From Paenibacillus sp. (GTDB taxonomy: Bacteria; Bacillota; Bacilli; Paenibacillales; YIM-B00363), in NCBI RefSeq assembly GCF_031177825.1, contig NZ_JAPSKE010000006.1, forward strand, positions 1 to 64,000: DNA of 64,000 nucleotides, written 5' to 3'. Under the pieces are notes generated by a model. The model had not been told where the DNA came from, searched no databases, and worked only from the letters and a program-made list of their open reading frames with translations. This document shows, piece after piece, positions 1 to 9,165 of this stretch. How positions within the stretch are numbered: position 1 is the stretch's first letter; each line of letters opens with the position of its first letter. Position numbers and translations under genes: made by a program.

Positions 1-2
1 TG

Positions 3-1040
3 GAGGAGCTGGCCGCGCGCGGCGTCGGCAGCGTCAAGCTGCGCTACACCGCCTGGTACAACGGCGGCTTCTTCCATACGGCGCCCGCGGACATGAAGAC
101 GGAGAAGGCGTTAGGCGGCGCGGCGGGACTGCGCCGGCTGTCGGAGCAGGCGAGCGGCGCGGGCGCGCAGCTATTTCCGGACGTCGACTTCTTGTACGTA
201 TCCGACAACCGTTGGTTCGACGGGTTTACGCCGAAGCAAGATTCGATCCGGACGCTGTTCCAGAAGATCGGCTATAACGCTTTTTTGAGTCCCGCCGAGC
301 TCGAATACGAGAACAACGAATGGATTCTCGATCCGAGGAAGCTGCCCGGGTATTACGAATCGTTTTCCAAAGCTTATCGCTCCTTAGGGCTCGACGCGAT
401 GTCCTTGTCGACCCTCGGGGAAGGACTGCACTCGAATTTCAAAACGAACCGCGCCACGAACCGTCAAGAGGCCCAAGGCTACCAGACGAGCGTCCTCGCG
501 AAGGCGTCGTCGGAGTACGGCGCGATCCTAACCGACTTCGGCAACGCGTACACGTTCCCGTATGCGGACCATATCCTGCGCCTGCCGACGGAGGACAGCT
601 CGTTCGCCGTGGCCGACCAAACCGTGCCGTTCCTGCAGATCGCGCTGCACGGGTACATTGGGTACGCCGGAGAGCCGCTCAACCTGACGAACGACGTACG
701 CCGCGCCGTGCTGAAGACGCTGGAAACCGGCGGCGGCGTCTACTTCAAGCTGAACGCAGGGGATAACCGCGAGCTGAAGCACGCGAATTTGTTCAACGAA
801 CGCTACGCGTCCTCCTTCGACGAGTGGAAGGAAGACGCGGCGTCGATCTATGCGGAAGTCGACGGGGCGCTGCGCGACGTGCAGGACGAAGCGATCGTCG
901 ATCACGAGCGGCTGGACGAAGACGTGTATCGGACGACGTTCGCGGGCGGCAAGCGGATCGTCGTCAACTACCGGGACGAAGCGGTGTCGGTCGACGGCGC
1001 GACGATCGGGCCGGTCGATTACGCGGTTATGACGCCGTAA
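3..1040 (+). CDS. DUF5696 domain protein, C-terminal part (5' end outside window)
   Basis: The reading frame is open from the left edge, so this is the last ~345 residues of a longer gene; the ATG at 93 is internal. It aligns by eye with the C-terminal half of the complete DUF5696 protein at 22984-25239: both share a segment beginning VRYEGW/KLRYTAW, an 'F(Y)PDVD/PVVD' stretch, a 'DDLY/KEDAASIYAE' stretch and the ending (V)YRTTFA-G...VSVDG. DUF5696 proteins accompany sugar ABC transporters in Paenibacillaceae; their biochemical role is not established. The two permease genes follow after 22 bp, the same order as the second copy. No function is claimed beyond membership of this transport-linked family. 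Confidence 0.85.
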   Translation, partial: EELAARGVGSVKLRYTAWYNGGFFHTAPADMKTEKALGGAAGLRRLSEQASGAGAQLFPDVDFLYVSDNRWFDGFTPKQDSIRTLFQKIGYNAFLSPAELEYENNEWILDPRKLPGYYESFSKAYRSLGLDAMSLSTLGEGLHSNFKTNRATNRQEAQGYQTSVLAKASSEYGAILTDFGNAYTFPYADHILRLPTEDSSFAVADQTVPFLQIALHGYIGYAGEPLNLTNDVRRAVLKTLETGGGVYFKLNAGDNRELKHANLFNERYASSFDEWKEDAASIYAEVDGALRDVQDEAIVDHERLDEDVYRTTFAGGKRIVVNYRDEAVSVDGATIGPVDYAVMTP

Positions 1041-1062
1041 GCGGAGAGGAGGGATACACGAC

Positions 1063-2019
1063 ATGCTACGATTGCAAAGAATCCAAAGACTGCGGAGACG
1101 AACGGTAACGGAGAAGCGGGACCTCATGGGGTGGGTGTTCGTCAGCCCGTTCGTCGTCGGATTTCTTCTGCTGTTTCTCGGGATCTTCATCGATTCCTTC
1201 CGATTCAGCTTCATGGACGTCAAAGTGGAGCCGCTCGGCGGGTACACGGCCGAATTCGTCCGGCTGGACAACTATTTCCATATTCTTCGGGTCGATCCGA
1301 ACTTCAATCGACAGCTGTTCGACGCCGTGCGCAACATGCTGTTCGACATTCCGATTCTCGTCATGTACAGCTTGTTCATCGCCGTACTGCTCAATCAGAA
1401 GATGCGCGGCCGCGGGGTGTTCCGGGCGATCTTCTTCGTTCCGGTCATCCTCGCCACCGGCATCATCGACAAGGCGGATATGCGCAACTCCGTCCTGAAC
1501 GCATATCAAGGCGTTCAAGGCATCGACAACGGCATCGCGTCGATGCAGTCGATGTCGGGCGGACTGTTCAGCGGCTTGGAGCTCCGGCGGTACATGTACC
1601 AGATGTTCGACTTCAGCCCCGCGCTCGTCAACCTGACGGTCGGCGCCGCGGAAAACATCTACAACGTCGTGAACCACTCGGGCGTTCAGATTTTGATTTT
1701 CCTGGCGGGCTTACAGGCGATCTCGTCCTCGATCTACGAGGCGGCCAAGATCGAGGGCTGCTCGGGGTGGGAGTGCTTCTGGAAAATTACGTTCCCGCTG
1801 CTCAGCCCGCTCATCCTGGTCAACATCATCTATTCGGTCATCGATTCGTTCACCGGCAGCACGAACGCGATCATGAACGGCATTACGGCATCCATGCGGA
1901 TCGGCGAATACGGTACGGCGTCGGCGATGGCGTGGGTGTATTTCCTGGTCGCGGGCGTGTTCCTCGCCCTCATCGGCCTCGTTGCGAGTCGATTCGTCTT
2001 TTATCAATCCAAGGAGTGA
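1063..2019 (+). CDS. Sugar ABC transporter permease (MalF/LplB type)
   Basis: Integral membrane subunit of a carbohydrate importer, 318 residues. There is a first membrane span near residues 24-44, further hydrophobic spans, and the ATPase-docking EAA loop near residue 226 (EAAKIEGCSGWECFWKITFP). The start is the ATG at 1063 behind GGAGAGGAGG at 1041-1050. The stop overlaps an ATG of the next gene by one base (TGATG). An unusually long loop between the early spans and the EAA loop is shared with the permease at 25199-26194, which sits in the same relative position after DUF5696. The substrate cannot be read from sequence; the GH76 enzyme downstream suggests mannose-containing oligosaccharides (inference). 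Confidence 0.88.
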   Translation: MLRLQRIQRLRRRTVTEKRDLMGWVFVSPFVVGFLLLFLGIFIDSFRFSFMDVKVEPLGGYTAEFVRLDNYFHILRVDPNFNRQLFDAVRNMLFDIPILVMYSLFIAVLLNQKMRGRGVFRAIFFVPVILATGIIDKADMRNSVLNAYQGVQGIDNGIASMQSMSGGLFSGLELRRYMYQMFDFSPALVNLTVGAAENIYNVVNHSGVQILIFLAGLQAISSSIYEAAKIEGCSGWECFWKITFPLLSPLILVNIIYSVIDSFTGSTNAIMNGITASMRIGEYGTASAMAWVYFLVAGVFLALIGLVASRFVFYQSKE

Positions 2020-2024
2020 TGGCG

Positions 2025-3029
2025 ATGAGCGTCATACAGACCAACAAGACGGCGTCGTCCGTCGTTCCGGCGGCGTGGGTCCGGCGGTGGCGCGGCAAAG
2101 CTTCGAGCGCCGCGTTCTGGCTCGGACTCGCGTGGTCGATCGTGCGGTATTTGCTGCTGATCGGGCTCGCGTTCCTGATCCTGTACCCGCTGCTGTTCAA
2201 GCTGACCAACAGCTTCATGAGCCAACAGGACTTGATCGACGGCACGGTGCGATTCATCCCCCGGGAGCCGACGCTGTTCAATTATCGGCTCGCGATCAAG
2301 TATACGAACTACTTCGCAGGGTTGAAAAATACGTTCGGCATCGCCGTCCTATGCGGCGTCCTGCAGATGCTCGTCTGCACGTTCGTCGGATACGGGCTCG
2401 CGCGCTTCCGCTTCAAGGGACGGGGGCTCGTCTTCGCGCTCGTCGTGTTCACGATCCTCATCCCGCCGCAGACGTATATGATTTCGCTGTACTTGAAGTT
2501 CAGCTTCTTCGACCTGTACGGGATTCTGTCCGCCATCTCGGGCGGCACGGTGCGCCTGATCGACTCGATCTGGCCGCTCGCGATTCTGTCGCTGACCGGC
2601 TTCGGGTTTAAGAACGGGCTTTATATCTTAATCATGCGGCAATATTTCAAAGGCATTCCGAAGGAGCTGGAAGAGGCCGCGTACGTGGACGGCTCGGGGC
2701 TGTTCCGCACGTTCGGGACGATTCTTCTGCCGCTCTCCGCTTCCATGATGATTACGGTGCTGTTGTTCTCCTTCTCGTGGCAGTGGACGGACAGCTTCTA
2801 CTCCTCCATGTTTTTCAGCCAGATCAAGCTGTTGTCGAACTCGCTGCTCGTCGGCTTCGAGGGGCTGATGCTGGAAGGGGCGACCGTCGGGTTGAAGTCG
2901 GGCCAGCCGCTCACCTCGACGCTGACGAACACGATGTCGCTGCTCGTGCTCGCGCCCTTGATCGTGATGTATTTGTTCGCGCAGAAGTATTTGGTCGAAG
3001 GCATCGAGCATAGCGGCATCGTCGGGTAA
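2025..3029 (+). CDS. Sugar ABC transporter permease (MalG type)
   Basis: Second permease subunit, 334 residues, pairing with the preceding gene. It has an N-terminal cytoplasmic stretch, a first span near residues 38-60, several later spans, and an EAA loop near residue 214 (ELEEAAYVDGSGLFRTFGTILLP). Two starts are possible: ATG 2019 overlaps the previous stop but lies only two bases after the AAGGAG at 2011-2016, whereas ATG 2025 is eight bases away and is preferred. The closest relative in the window is the permease at 26213-27172, again in the corresponding operon position. No ATPase subunit is encoded nearby. Confidence 0.88.
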   Translation: MSVIQTNKTASSVVPAAWVRRWRGKASSAAFWLGLAWSIVRYLLLIGLAFLILYPLLFKLTNSFMSQQDLIDGTVRFIPREPTLFNYRLAIKYTNYFAGLKNTFGIAVLCGVLQMLVCTFVGYGLARFRFKGRGLVFALVVFTILIPPQTYMISLYLKFSFFDLYGILSAISGGTVRLIDSIWPLAILSLTGFGFKNGLYILIMRQYFKGIPKELEEAAYVDGSGLFRTFGTILLPLSASMMITVLLFSFSWQWTDSFYSSMFFSQIKLLSNSLLVGFEGLMLEGATVGLKSGQPLTSTLTNTMSLLVLAPLIVMYLFAQKYLVEGIEHSGIVG

Positions 3030-3051
3030 TCTCTAGGAAGGGAACGGTACA

Positions 3052-4170
3052 GTGAAGCTTATGAAAATGATGAGCATCGTCCTGCTCGGCGGGGCGTTCC
3101 TCGCGGGCTGCGGCTCGAAACCGGGTGAGGACGACCGGTACGGACCGGCCGCGCAATGGGCGGCGGACGCCCTGCTGGAGCATTACTGGAACGACGGCGC
3201 TTCGGGGATGAACAACGCCTATCCGTACGCGGAGGAGCGGGAAGGGCATCTCAACTATTGGTGGAAGGCGCATGCCGTCGACGCGATGGTGGACGCCTAC
3301 GAGCGCACCGGCGACGAGGCGTATGCGGAGAAAGCGGCCTTGATCGTCAAGAGCATCATCAAGCGCAACGGGTCGCTGTACAACGAATTTTACGACGACA
3401 TGGAGTGGCTGGCGTTGTCGGCGCTGCGGCTGTACGACGCGACGGGCGACGAGACGATGAAGGGATACGTCCTGAAGCTGTGGGGCGACATTAAGACGGC
3501 GTGGTGGGAAGACGAGCTGGGCGGCATGGCGTGGAAGAAGGATCAGCGTCACAACCGCAACGCCTGCTCGAACGGCCCCGCGGCGATTCTCGCGGCTCGC
3601 TTGTACGATCGCTTCGGCGACGAGGCGGATCTCGCTTGGGCGAAGAAGATTTACGAGTGGGAGAAGACGCATTTAGTCGATCCGGCGAGCGGCCTCGTCT
3701 ACGACGGCCTCGTGCTGGAGGACGACGGGCGGCTGAACGTCAATCGCGATTGGATCTTCACGTATAACAACGGGACGTTCCTCGGCGCGGCGGTGGAGCT
3801 TTATAAGATTACGGGCGACGAAGCGTACTTGGCGGATGCGGAGAAGACGGCCGCGGCCGCGCTGAAGCATCATTCGGACGATGCCACGGGCGTCATGAAG
3901 AGCGAGGGGACCGGCGACGGCGGCCTGTTCAAGGGCATCCTGCTCCGCTATCTCGCGAACTTGTACGAAGCCGGCGGCAGCGAACGAATCCGGGACGCGA
4001 TCTACCACAACGCGGACGCGCTGCTCGCGAAGGGCAGTACGCAGGACGTCGGCTTGTTCGGCACCGCGTGGGATCGACCGCATGAGGAGCCGCTCGACCT
4101 GACCGTGCAGCTGAGCGGGGTGTTCCTGTTGGAGGCGGCGGCGAAGCTCGAACGGTTGGAGGGGCGGTAA
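3052..4170 (+). CDS. GH76-like glycoside hydrolase lipoprotein (alpha-1,6-mannanase type)
   Basis: 372 residues with a lipoprotein signal (LAGC, Cys20), so anchored on the outer face of the membrane. The mature part is an all-helical (alpha/alpha)6-barrel-like sequence. The paired aspartates Asp115-Asp116 in YDDMEW match the catalytic DD pair of family GH76, whose known members cleave alpha-1,6-mannan. Tryptophan-rich blocks (NYWWKAHAVDAM, WWEDELGGMAW) also fit the family. The GTG start is 10 bases after AGGAAGGG; the in-frame ATG at 3061 is 19 bases away. It is the last gene of the left operon and is followed by a terminator. The family call is good; the exact substrate is inferred. Confidence 0.8.
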   Translation: MKLMKMMSIVLLGGAFLAGCGSKPGEDDRYGPAAQWAADALLEHYWNDGASGMNNAYPYAEEREGHLNYWWKAHAVDAMVDAYERTGDEAYAEKAALIVKSIIKRNGSLYNEFYDDMEWLALSALRLYDATGDETMKGYVLKLWGDIKTAWWEDELGGMAWKKDQRHNRNACSNGPAAILAARLYDRFGDEADLAWAKKIYEWEKTHLVDPASGLVYDGLVLEDDGRLNVNRDWIFTYNNGTFLGAAVELYKITGDEAYLADAEKTAAAALKHHSDDATGVMKSEGTGDGGLFKGILLRYLANLYEAGGSERIRDAIYHNADALLAKGSTQDVGLFGTAWDRPHEEPLDLTVQLSGVFLLEAAAKLERLEGR

Positions 4171-4191
4171 AGGGGAGCGGAAAAAGAGTTG

Positions 4192-4228
4192 AAGGGACCT
4201 GCTGCTATGCGGCGGGTCCCTTTGTTTT
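4192..4228 (+). terminator. Rho-independent terminator
   Basis: An inverted repeat AAGGGACC (4192-4199) / GGTCCCTT (4215-4222) with a 15-base loop is followed by a T-rich run. It lies 21 bp after the GH76 stop codon and closes the left operon. Confidence 0.8.
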
Positions 4229-4257
4229 GCTGGCTATCGCTCTTGCAATCGTGGTCC

Positions 4258-4297
4258 GAGTGTCTTTCCAAGGTGATTCCCTTTACTCAGGTTGGGT
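4258..4297 (+). repeat. Dispersed intergenic motif, copy 1
   Basis: The block reads roughly TGTCTTTCCAAGGTGATT followed by CCCTTTACTCAGG. Close copies are at 34239-34276 and 44907-44943, and a weaker one at 55832-55866. Each of the four lies 35-45 bases after a rho-independent terminator hairpin. No reading frame is shared between copies. Confidence 0.7.
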
Positions 4298-4390
4298 TCA
4301 GTGGGATGCTGCGCATCACGTTGCCGGGAAGGTGGCGGGTCCTCAGTTAAAAATCTGGCCCGGCAGCTTTGAATATGGTTTACCTCTCCT

Positions 4391-4740
4391 TTGTCGAACA
4401 ACCAGCGGCAAGTTCAGTCGCAGTCCGACGCCGGGAAGGAGGCGATCGGCATCTTCCTCGCGGTAAAGGAGGAGATGCGGCATTTCGCCGAGACGCTGGC
4501 GCTGGCGTCGGAAGCGATCCGGGGGCTCGACCGATCGCAGTCGAGATGGCCGCGGCGATGGCGAACGTCGGCGCGGTCGCGGAGGAAGCGTCGGCGGCCT
4601 CCGAGCAGGTCGCGTCGCTCAGCGCCGAGCAGTTGGACGTCGGCGGCGGGATGGTCCGCGGACATGAGCAAATCGAATCAAAACTCCAGAGCATATTGAA
4701 TGGATTCGCGGCTTCCCCTCGCTACAATGAAAGAAAATAG
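4391..4740 (+). pseudogene. Methyl-accepting chemotaxis protein relic
   Basis: Two frames together spell part of a chemoreceptor signalling domain. About 4410-4540 in one frame reads as a heptad-rich helix (AGKEAIGIFLAVKEEM...ASEAIRGLDRS). About 4535-4700 in another frame gives AMANVGAVAEEASAASEQVASLSAEQL, the typical C-terminal receptor helix. The hairpin tip, membrane spans and sensor domain are absent and the frame changes mid-way, so this is a degraded fragment. No intact chemotaxis gene is nearby. Confidence 0.6.
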
Positions 4741-4773
4741 GCGGGAGACGGAAGCGAGAAAGAAAGGGCCTTT

Positions 4774-4788
4774 TTGCAAACGCCTTCA
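4774..4788 (+). promoter_or_regulatory. Possible CcpA cre site before the levanase gene
   Basis: TTGCAAACGCCTTCA matches the catabolite-response consensus WTGNAANCGNWNNCA at all but one fixed position. It lies 46 bp before the levanase start, a position where CcpA binding would repress. Single sites of this length arise by chance, so this is suggestive only. Confidence 0.35.
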
Positions 4789-4833
4789 TGATGCGAACCG
4801 GAACAACACCGGTATGTTAGGGGGAGATCGCGG

Positions 4834-7800
4834 GTGATACGAAACAGGCGGCCTACCGTCCGATCCTGCGCGCTGGCGGTCCTTGTCGGTCTGTCGAGCG
4901 CGATAGGCGGAGGAACGGCGAGCGCGGCGTTCGTCGATACGAACGCGCCGGGATATTTGCCGATCTCGGGGGCATGGACGGAGACGGCGGGCGAAGGGCT
5001 GACGGGAACGAGCGATCCGAACGCGAACGCAATGGCCATGACGACTTCCTTGACGGGCTCGAAATTTATCCTGGCAGCCGACGTGACGGTAGACGCCGCC
5101 ACGCCGTACGGCGTCGCTTCGCTGGCGTTTCGCGCCGCCGAGGACGGCGGCGAGGGCTACCTCGTCAGCTTGGACCCGAATCTCGATCGGTTGCGCCTGT
5201 TCGACGCGGCCACCGGGAACGACATCGGTTCGGCTTATCAAGCTCCGTTGGACGCGGGCGCGACGTATCGGTTGAGCGTCGAGGCGGACGGATCGTCGAT
5301 CCGGGTCGCGCTCGACGGCGCGGAGGCGATCGTCGCGTCGGATTCGACTTACGCGCACGGACGAAGCGGATTCCATGTGTATAACGGTTCGGCGTCGTTC
5401 CAACGGGTGCGATCGCACGAGGTATCGACCAACCTCTCCGGATGGACGACGTCGGGAGGAACCTGGTCGATCGCGTCGGACGGATGGCGGGCGACCGCGT
5501 CGAGCGGTCAGAACAGCTTGGCGACCGCGGACGTCGCGGCCGACGATTTTACCTACGAGGCGGAGATGATGCTGCACGACCCCTATGCGGTCGGGACCCT
5601 CCTCTTCCGAACGAACGTCGCCGGCAGCGCCGGCTATGCGTTGCAAGCGGATCCGAATCTGGACCGTATTCGGCTCTATCGCATCGACGGCGACGCGACG
5701 CTAGCGACGGCCGACGTCCCGGTCGAGACCGGGACGCTGTACCGCGTGCGCGTTCGCGCGTCCGGCGACGAGCTGCGCGTGCATTGGCAGTCGAGCTTCT
5801 TGCCGCCGACGAACGGTTACGATCCGATCCTGACGGCGACGGATGCGAGCCACGGCGGCGGTCGCGTCGGGCTGTCGGTCTATAACGGGAGCGCGACGTT
5901 CCAGCACGTCCGGATCAGCGATCTGAATACGAATCTGCACGGATGGAACGCCGTCGGCGGGTCGTGGACGCCGCATATCGACGGCGTCAAGGCGTCGAGC
6001 GTCGACGCGTCGGATACGTATCGGCTCGCCGAAGGCACGTACGAAAGCTTCGTCATGGAAGGCGACTTGACGGTGGATTCGGGGACGCCGTTCGGGACGG
6101 CGGCGCTCGTCTTCCGGGCGAACGATACCGGCACCGCGGGCTACGTCGTCAACATCGATCCGAACGCCGACGTCGTCCGGCTCTTCCTTGCGGGCAGCGG
6201 CACGACGATCGCCTCCGCGAGCCGGAGCATCGAAGCGGGGGTGCGGTATCGGCTGGAGGCGGTCGTCGACGGACCGCGCATTCGGGTGTTCTTCGACGGA
6301 GAGGCGGCGCCGGTCATCGACGTCGCGAATGCGAGTTACGCGGCGGGGAAGGTCGGGTTGAACGCCTATAACGGCGCGGCTTATTTCCAGAACGTCTTCG
6401 TTACGAAGCTTGACGAATATTACGCGGAGCTTTATCGGCCGCAGTATCATTTCACGCAAGCGCGAACGCCGGTCGCGGACCCGAACGGGCTTGTCTACTA
6501 TGAAGGCGAATACCATCTGTTTCATCAAGGCGACGGACGGTGGCAGCACGCGGTCAGCGCCGATCTGCTGCATTGGAAGCATCTCCCGATCGCCATCCCT
6601 TGGCATGATATGGGGCAGGCTTGGTCGGGAGCGGCCGTGGTCGACGCGAGCGACGCGTCCGGTTTGTTCGACGGCGGCTCTGGACTCGTTGCTTATTATA
6701 CGTCCTATCATCCGGATCGACCGAACGGCAATCAGAAGATCGGACTGGCGTACAGTCGCGACCGGGGAAGGACGTGGGAGCTGTACGACGGGAATCCTGT
6801 CGTCGAAAACCCGGGCGGTCCGCAAGGCGACTGGGATTTCCGCGATCCGAAGGTCGTGTGGGATGCGGACCGGAGCCAATGGGTGATGGTCGTCTCCGGC
6901 GGCGACCATATCCGGTTCTACACGTCGACGAATCTGCTTCATTGGTCGTATGCGAGCGCATTCGGATACGGCGACTATGTGCACGGCGGCGTATGGGAGT
7001 GTCCGGACCTGTTCCAGCTGCCTGTGGACGGCAACGACGCGGACCGGCGATGGGTGCTTATGATCAGCACGGGCGCCGTGACGCAGACGGACGGATCGGC
7101 GATGGAATATTTCGTCGGCGACTTCGACGGCACGACGTTCGCGAGCGACCATCCGCCGTCCGCAACGCTTCGGGTCGATTGGGGCAAGGATATGTACGCG
7201 GCGATGTCGTTCTCCGATATTCCGGCCGCCGACGGGCGGCGCATCTCGCTCGGTTGGATGTCGAACTGGGATTATCCGTTCAGCGCGCCGACGGCGCCGT
7301 GGAAGGGCCAGATGTCCGTCCCTAGATCGCTGACGTTGGAGACGGTTCCGGGCCAGGGAATTCGGCTGATTCAGAGGCCGATCGCGGAACTGGAGGCGTT
7401 GCGCGGCGCAGGCGGCTCGTGGAACGATTTGACGGTGACGCCGACCTCGCCCGACGTGCTCGCCGACTGGAGCGGGACCGCGTACGAGATCGTCGGCGAA
7501 TTCGAAATTCCCGCGGCCGGCGGAGCTTCGGAGTTCGGCTTCCGGCTCCGCGAGGGAGGCGAGCAGCGCACCTTCGTCGGCTACAAGCCGGGCGAAGGGA
7601 TTCTCTTCGTAAACCGCACCGAAAGCGGCAGCGACGACTTTACGGAGCGCTTCACCGGTTGGCGGCAAGCCCCGCTGGAGCCGGAAAACGGCCGCATCCG
7701 CATGCGAGTTTTCGTCGACGAGTCGTCGATCGAGCTGTTCGGAGGCGGCGGGAAAGTCGTCTTCTCGGAGCTGATTTTTCCGGACGCGGCGCGCGACGGC

Positions 7801-9081
7801 ATGAGCTTCTACGCGATGGGCGGCGACGTGCGCATCGTATCGCTGCAGGTGTATCCGCTCGGGAATACGTGGCGGAACGAACCGCCGGCGGGATCTTCGC
7901 CGGAGAAGGTCGTCATGGACCGAAGCCGGCTCGAACTGAGCGCGGGAGAGACGCATCGGCTGTTCGCGAACGTCTTGCCGCGGACCGCGACCGATCGCAG
8001 CCTGATCTGGACCTCTAGCAACCCGTCCGTGGCCGCCGTGGCTGCGGTCGACGCGAACAGCGCGAACATAACGGCCGTCGGCCGGGGCCTCGCTGCGGTG
8101 CGGGCGACGACGGCGTCCGGCGCGGTCGTCGGCTCGACCGTCGTCGCGGTGGGCGCGCCGTTCCGCACGAACCTGACGGGATGGCGCGCGACGCCGGGGG
8201 GCGTATGGCGCGAAACCGCCGACGGCATGACGGGCTCGTTCGATAAGGACAGCAACTATATGTCCGATATAACGGCCGATCATTTCACGTACGAGGCCGA
8301 CGTCCGGATGGATCCGGCGGGCGGGGCGGGATCCATTATTTTCCGTGCGGACGCGACGGGCGCCAGCGGTTATTATGTAAATATCGACCCGAATTTACGA
8401 AAGCTGCGGCTTTTCTACAAAATCAACGGTTCCTTCTCGAACGGACAGGTGCTCGCTGAGGTGCCTATGTTTCTCCAGACGTCGAAGACGTATCGAATTC
8501 GAATCGTCGCCGAGGGCACGAACCTGAAGGTGTACGTGAACGGGGCCGCCGCGCCGGTCATCGACGTCAACGACGCGACTTTCGGCGCCGGCTATTTCGG
8601 CCTCAACGCATTCGGCGGCCGTGCAAGCTACCAGAACGTGTACTGGCGGGCCCTGCTAGAGGACGGCGCCGCTTACCGGATTATGAATGCGAACGCGGAC
8701 AAAGCGCTGGACGCGAGCGGGAGCTCGAACGGCTCGAACGTGCAGCTGTGGACGTATCTGGGGTATCCGAATCAGGAGTGGACGCTGAGCGCGGAGTCGG
8801 ACGGCACTTACGCGCTGACGGAGCGGTCTGCCGGGAAAGCGCTGGACGCGGCCGGCGAGGCGGACGGCTCGAACGTACAGGTCTGGGCGTACGGCGGTCA
8901 CGCGAATCAACGGTGGACGATTGTGCCGAACGACGACGGCACCTACTCGTTGTTCGACGCCAGAAGCGGGAAGGCGCTGGACGCGGCGAACGCCGGGACA
9001 ACCGACGGCACGAACGTGCAGCTTAACGGGGGCAACGGAACGGCCGCCCAGAAGTGGAGGTTCTTCAAGGGTACTCCGTAG
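4834..9081 (+). CDS. Secreted multimodular levanase: GH32 with four CBM66-like modules, Big2 and ricin-type lectin domain
   Basis: Exported fructan hydrolase of 1415 residues. A signal peptide ends near ...GGGTASA (residue 31). Three ~165-residue modules (about 33-197, 198-366, 367-528) resemble CBM66, which binds terminal fructose of levan. GH32 follows at about 532-1015 with nucleophile Asp549 (DPNG), transition-state stabiliser Asp671 (RDP) and acid/base Glu722 (WECPD). After it come a Big_2 Ig-like domain (~1025-1108), a fourth CBM66-like module (~1109-1276) and a ricin B-type trefoil with three repeats (~1281-1415, LDA...NVQLW). The GTG start follows GGGGGAGA. It supplies extracellular fructose or short fructans to the importers downstream. 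Most levanases carry one CBM66, so four is unusual. Exo or endo action cannot be told from sequence. Confidence 0.93.
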   Translation: MIRNRRPTVRSCALAVLVGLSSAIGGGTASAAFVDTNAPGYLPISGAWTETAGEGLTGTSDPNANAMAMTTSLTGSKFILAADVTVDAATPYGVASLAFRAAEDGGEGYLVSLDPNLDRLRLFDAATGNDIGSAYQAPLDAGATYRLSVEADGSSIRVALDGAEAIVASDSTYAHGRSGFHVYNGSASFQRVRSHEVSTNLSGWTTSGGTWSIASDGWRATASSGQNSLATADVAADDFTYEAEMMLHDPYAVGTLLFRTNVAGSAGYALQADPNLDRIRLYRIDGDATLATADVPVETGTLYRVRVRASGDELRVHWQSSFLPPTNGYDPILTATDASHGGGRVGLSVYNGSATFQHVRISDLNTNLHGWNAVGGSWTPHIDGVKASSVDASDTYRLAEGTYESFVMEGDLTVDSGTPFGTAALVFRANDTGTAGYVVNIDPNADVVRLFLAGSGTTIASASRSIEAGVRYRLEAVVDGPRIRVFFDGEAAPVIDVANASYAAGKVGLNAYNGAAYFQNVFVTKLDEYYAELYRPQYHFTQARTPVADPNGLVYYEGEYHLFHQGDGRWQHAVSADLLHWKHLPIAIPWHDMGQAWSGAAVVDASDASGLFDGGSGLVAYYTSYHPDRPNGNQKIGLAYSRDRGRTWELYDGNPVVENPGGPQGDWDFRDPKVVWDADRSQWVMVVSGGDHIRFYTSTNLLHWSYASAFGYGDYVHGGVWECPDLFQLPVDGNDADRRWVLMISTGAVTQTDGSAMEYFVGDFDGTTFASDHPPSATLRVDWGKDMYAAMSFSDIPAADGRRISLGWMSNWDYPFSAPTAPWKGQMSVPRSLTLETVPGQGIRLIQRPIAELEALRGAGGSWNDLTVTPTSPDVLADWSGTAYEIVGEFEIPAAGGASEFGFRLREGGEQRTFVGYKPGEGILFVNRTESGSDDFTERFTGWRQAPLEPENGRIRMRVFVDESSIELFGGGGKVVFSELIFPDAARDGMSFYAMGGDVRIVSLQVYPLGNTWRNEPPAGSSPEKVVMDRSRLELSAGETHRLFANVLPRTATDRSLIWTSSNPSVAAVAAVDANSANITAVGRGLAAVRATTASGAVVGSTVVAVGAPFRTNLTGWRATPGGVWRETADGMTGSFDKDSNYMSDITADHFTYEADVRMDPAGGAGSIIFRADATGASGYYVNIDPNLRKLRLFYKINGSFSNGQVLAEVPMFLQTSKTYRIRIVAEGTNLKVYVNGAAAPVIDVNDATFGAGYFGLNAFGGRASYQNVYWRALLEDGAAYRIMNANADKALDASGSSNGSNVQLWTYLGYPNQEWTLSAESDGTYALTERSAGKALDAAGEADGSNVQVWAYGGHANQRWTIVPNDDGTYSLFDARSGKALDAANAGTTDGTNVQLNGGNGTAAQKWRFFKGTP

Positions 9082-9165
9082 AACGGAGGCGGCAACGGCA
9101 GGTGCAACGGCACGGCGGCGGCAGCGGCGACACGAAACCCATCACGACGAGAGGAGACCAGTACC

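Noticed and set aside
1131-2024. Upstream extension of the second permease frame through the first permease
   Set aside because: The extension overlaps a real permease in another frame and gives Arg-rich sequence; the true start is at 2019 or 2025. Similar false extensions precede the genes at 19912, 20799, 31605 and 37451.
5701-8283. Long minus-strand open frame of 860 codons inside the levanase gene
   Set aside because: It is Arg/Asp/Pro-rich nonsense opposite a gene with clear domains; high GC makes antisense frames stay open. The same holds for minus-strand frames at 14297-16033, 16745-18307, 27295-28686 and 22717-23823.
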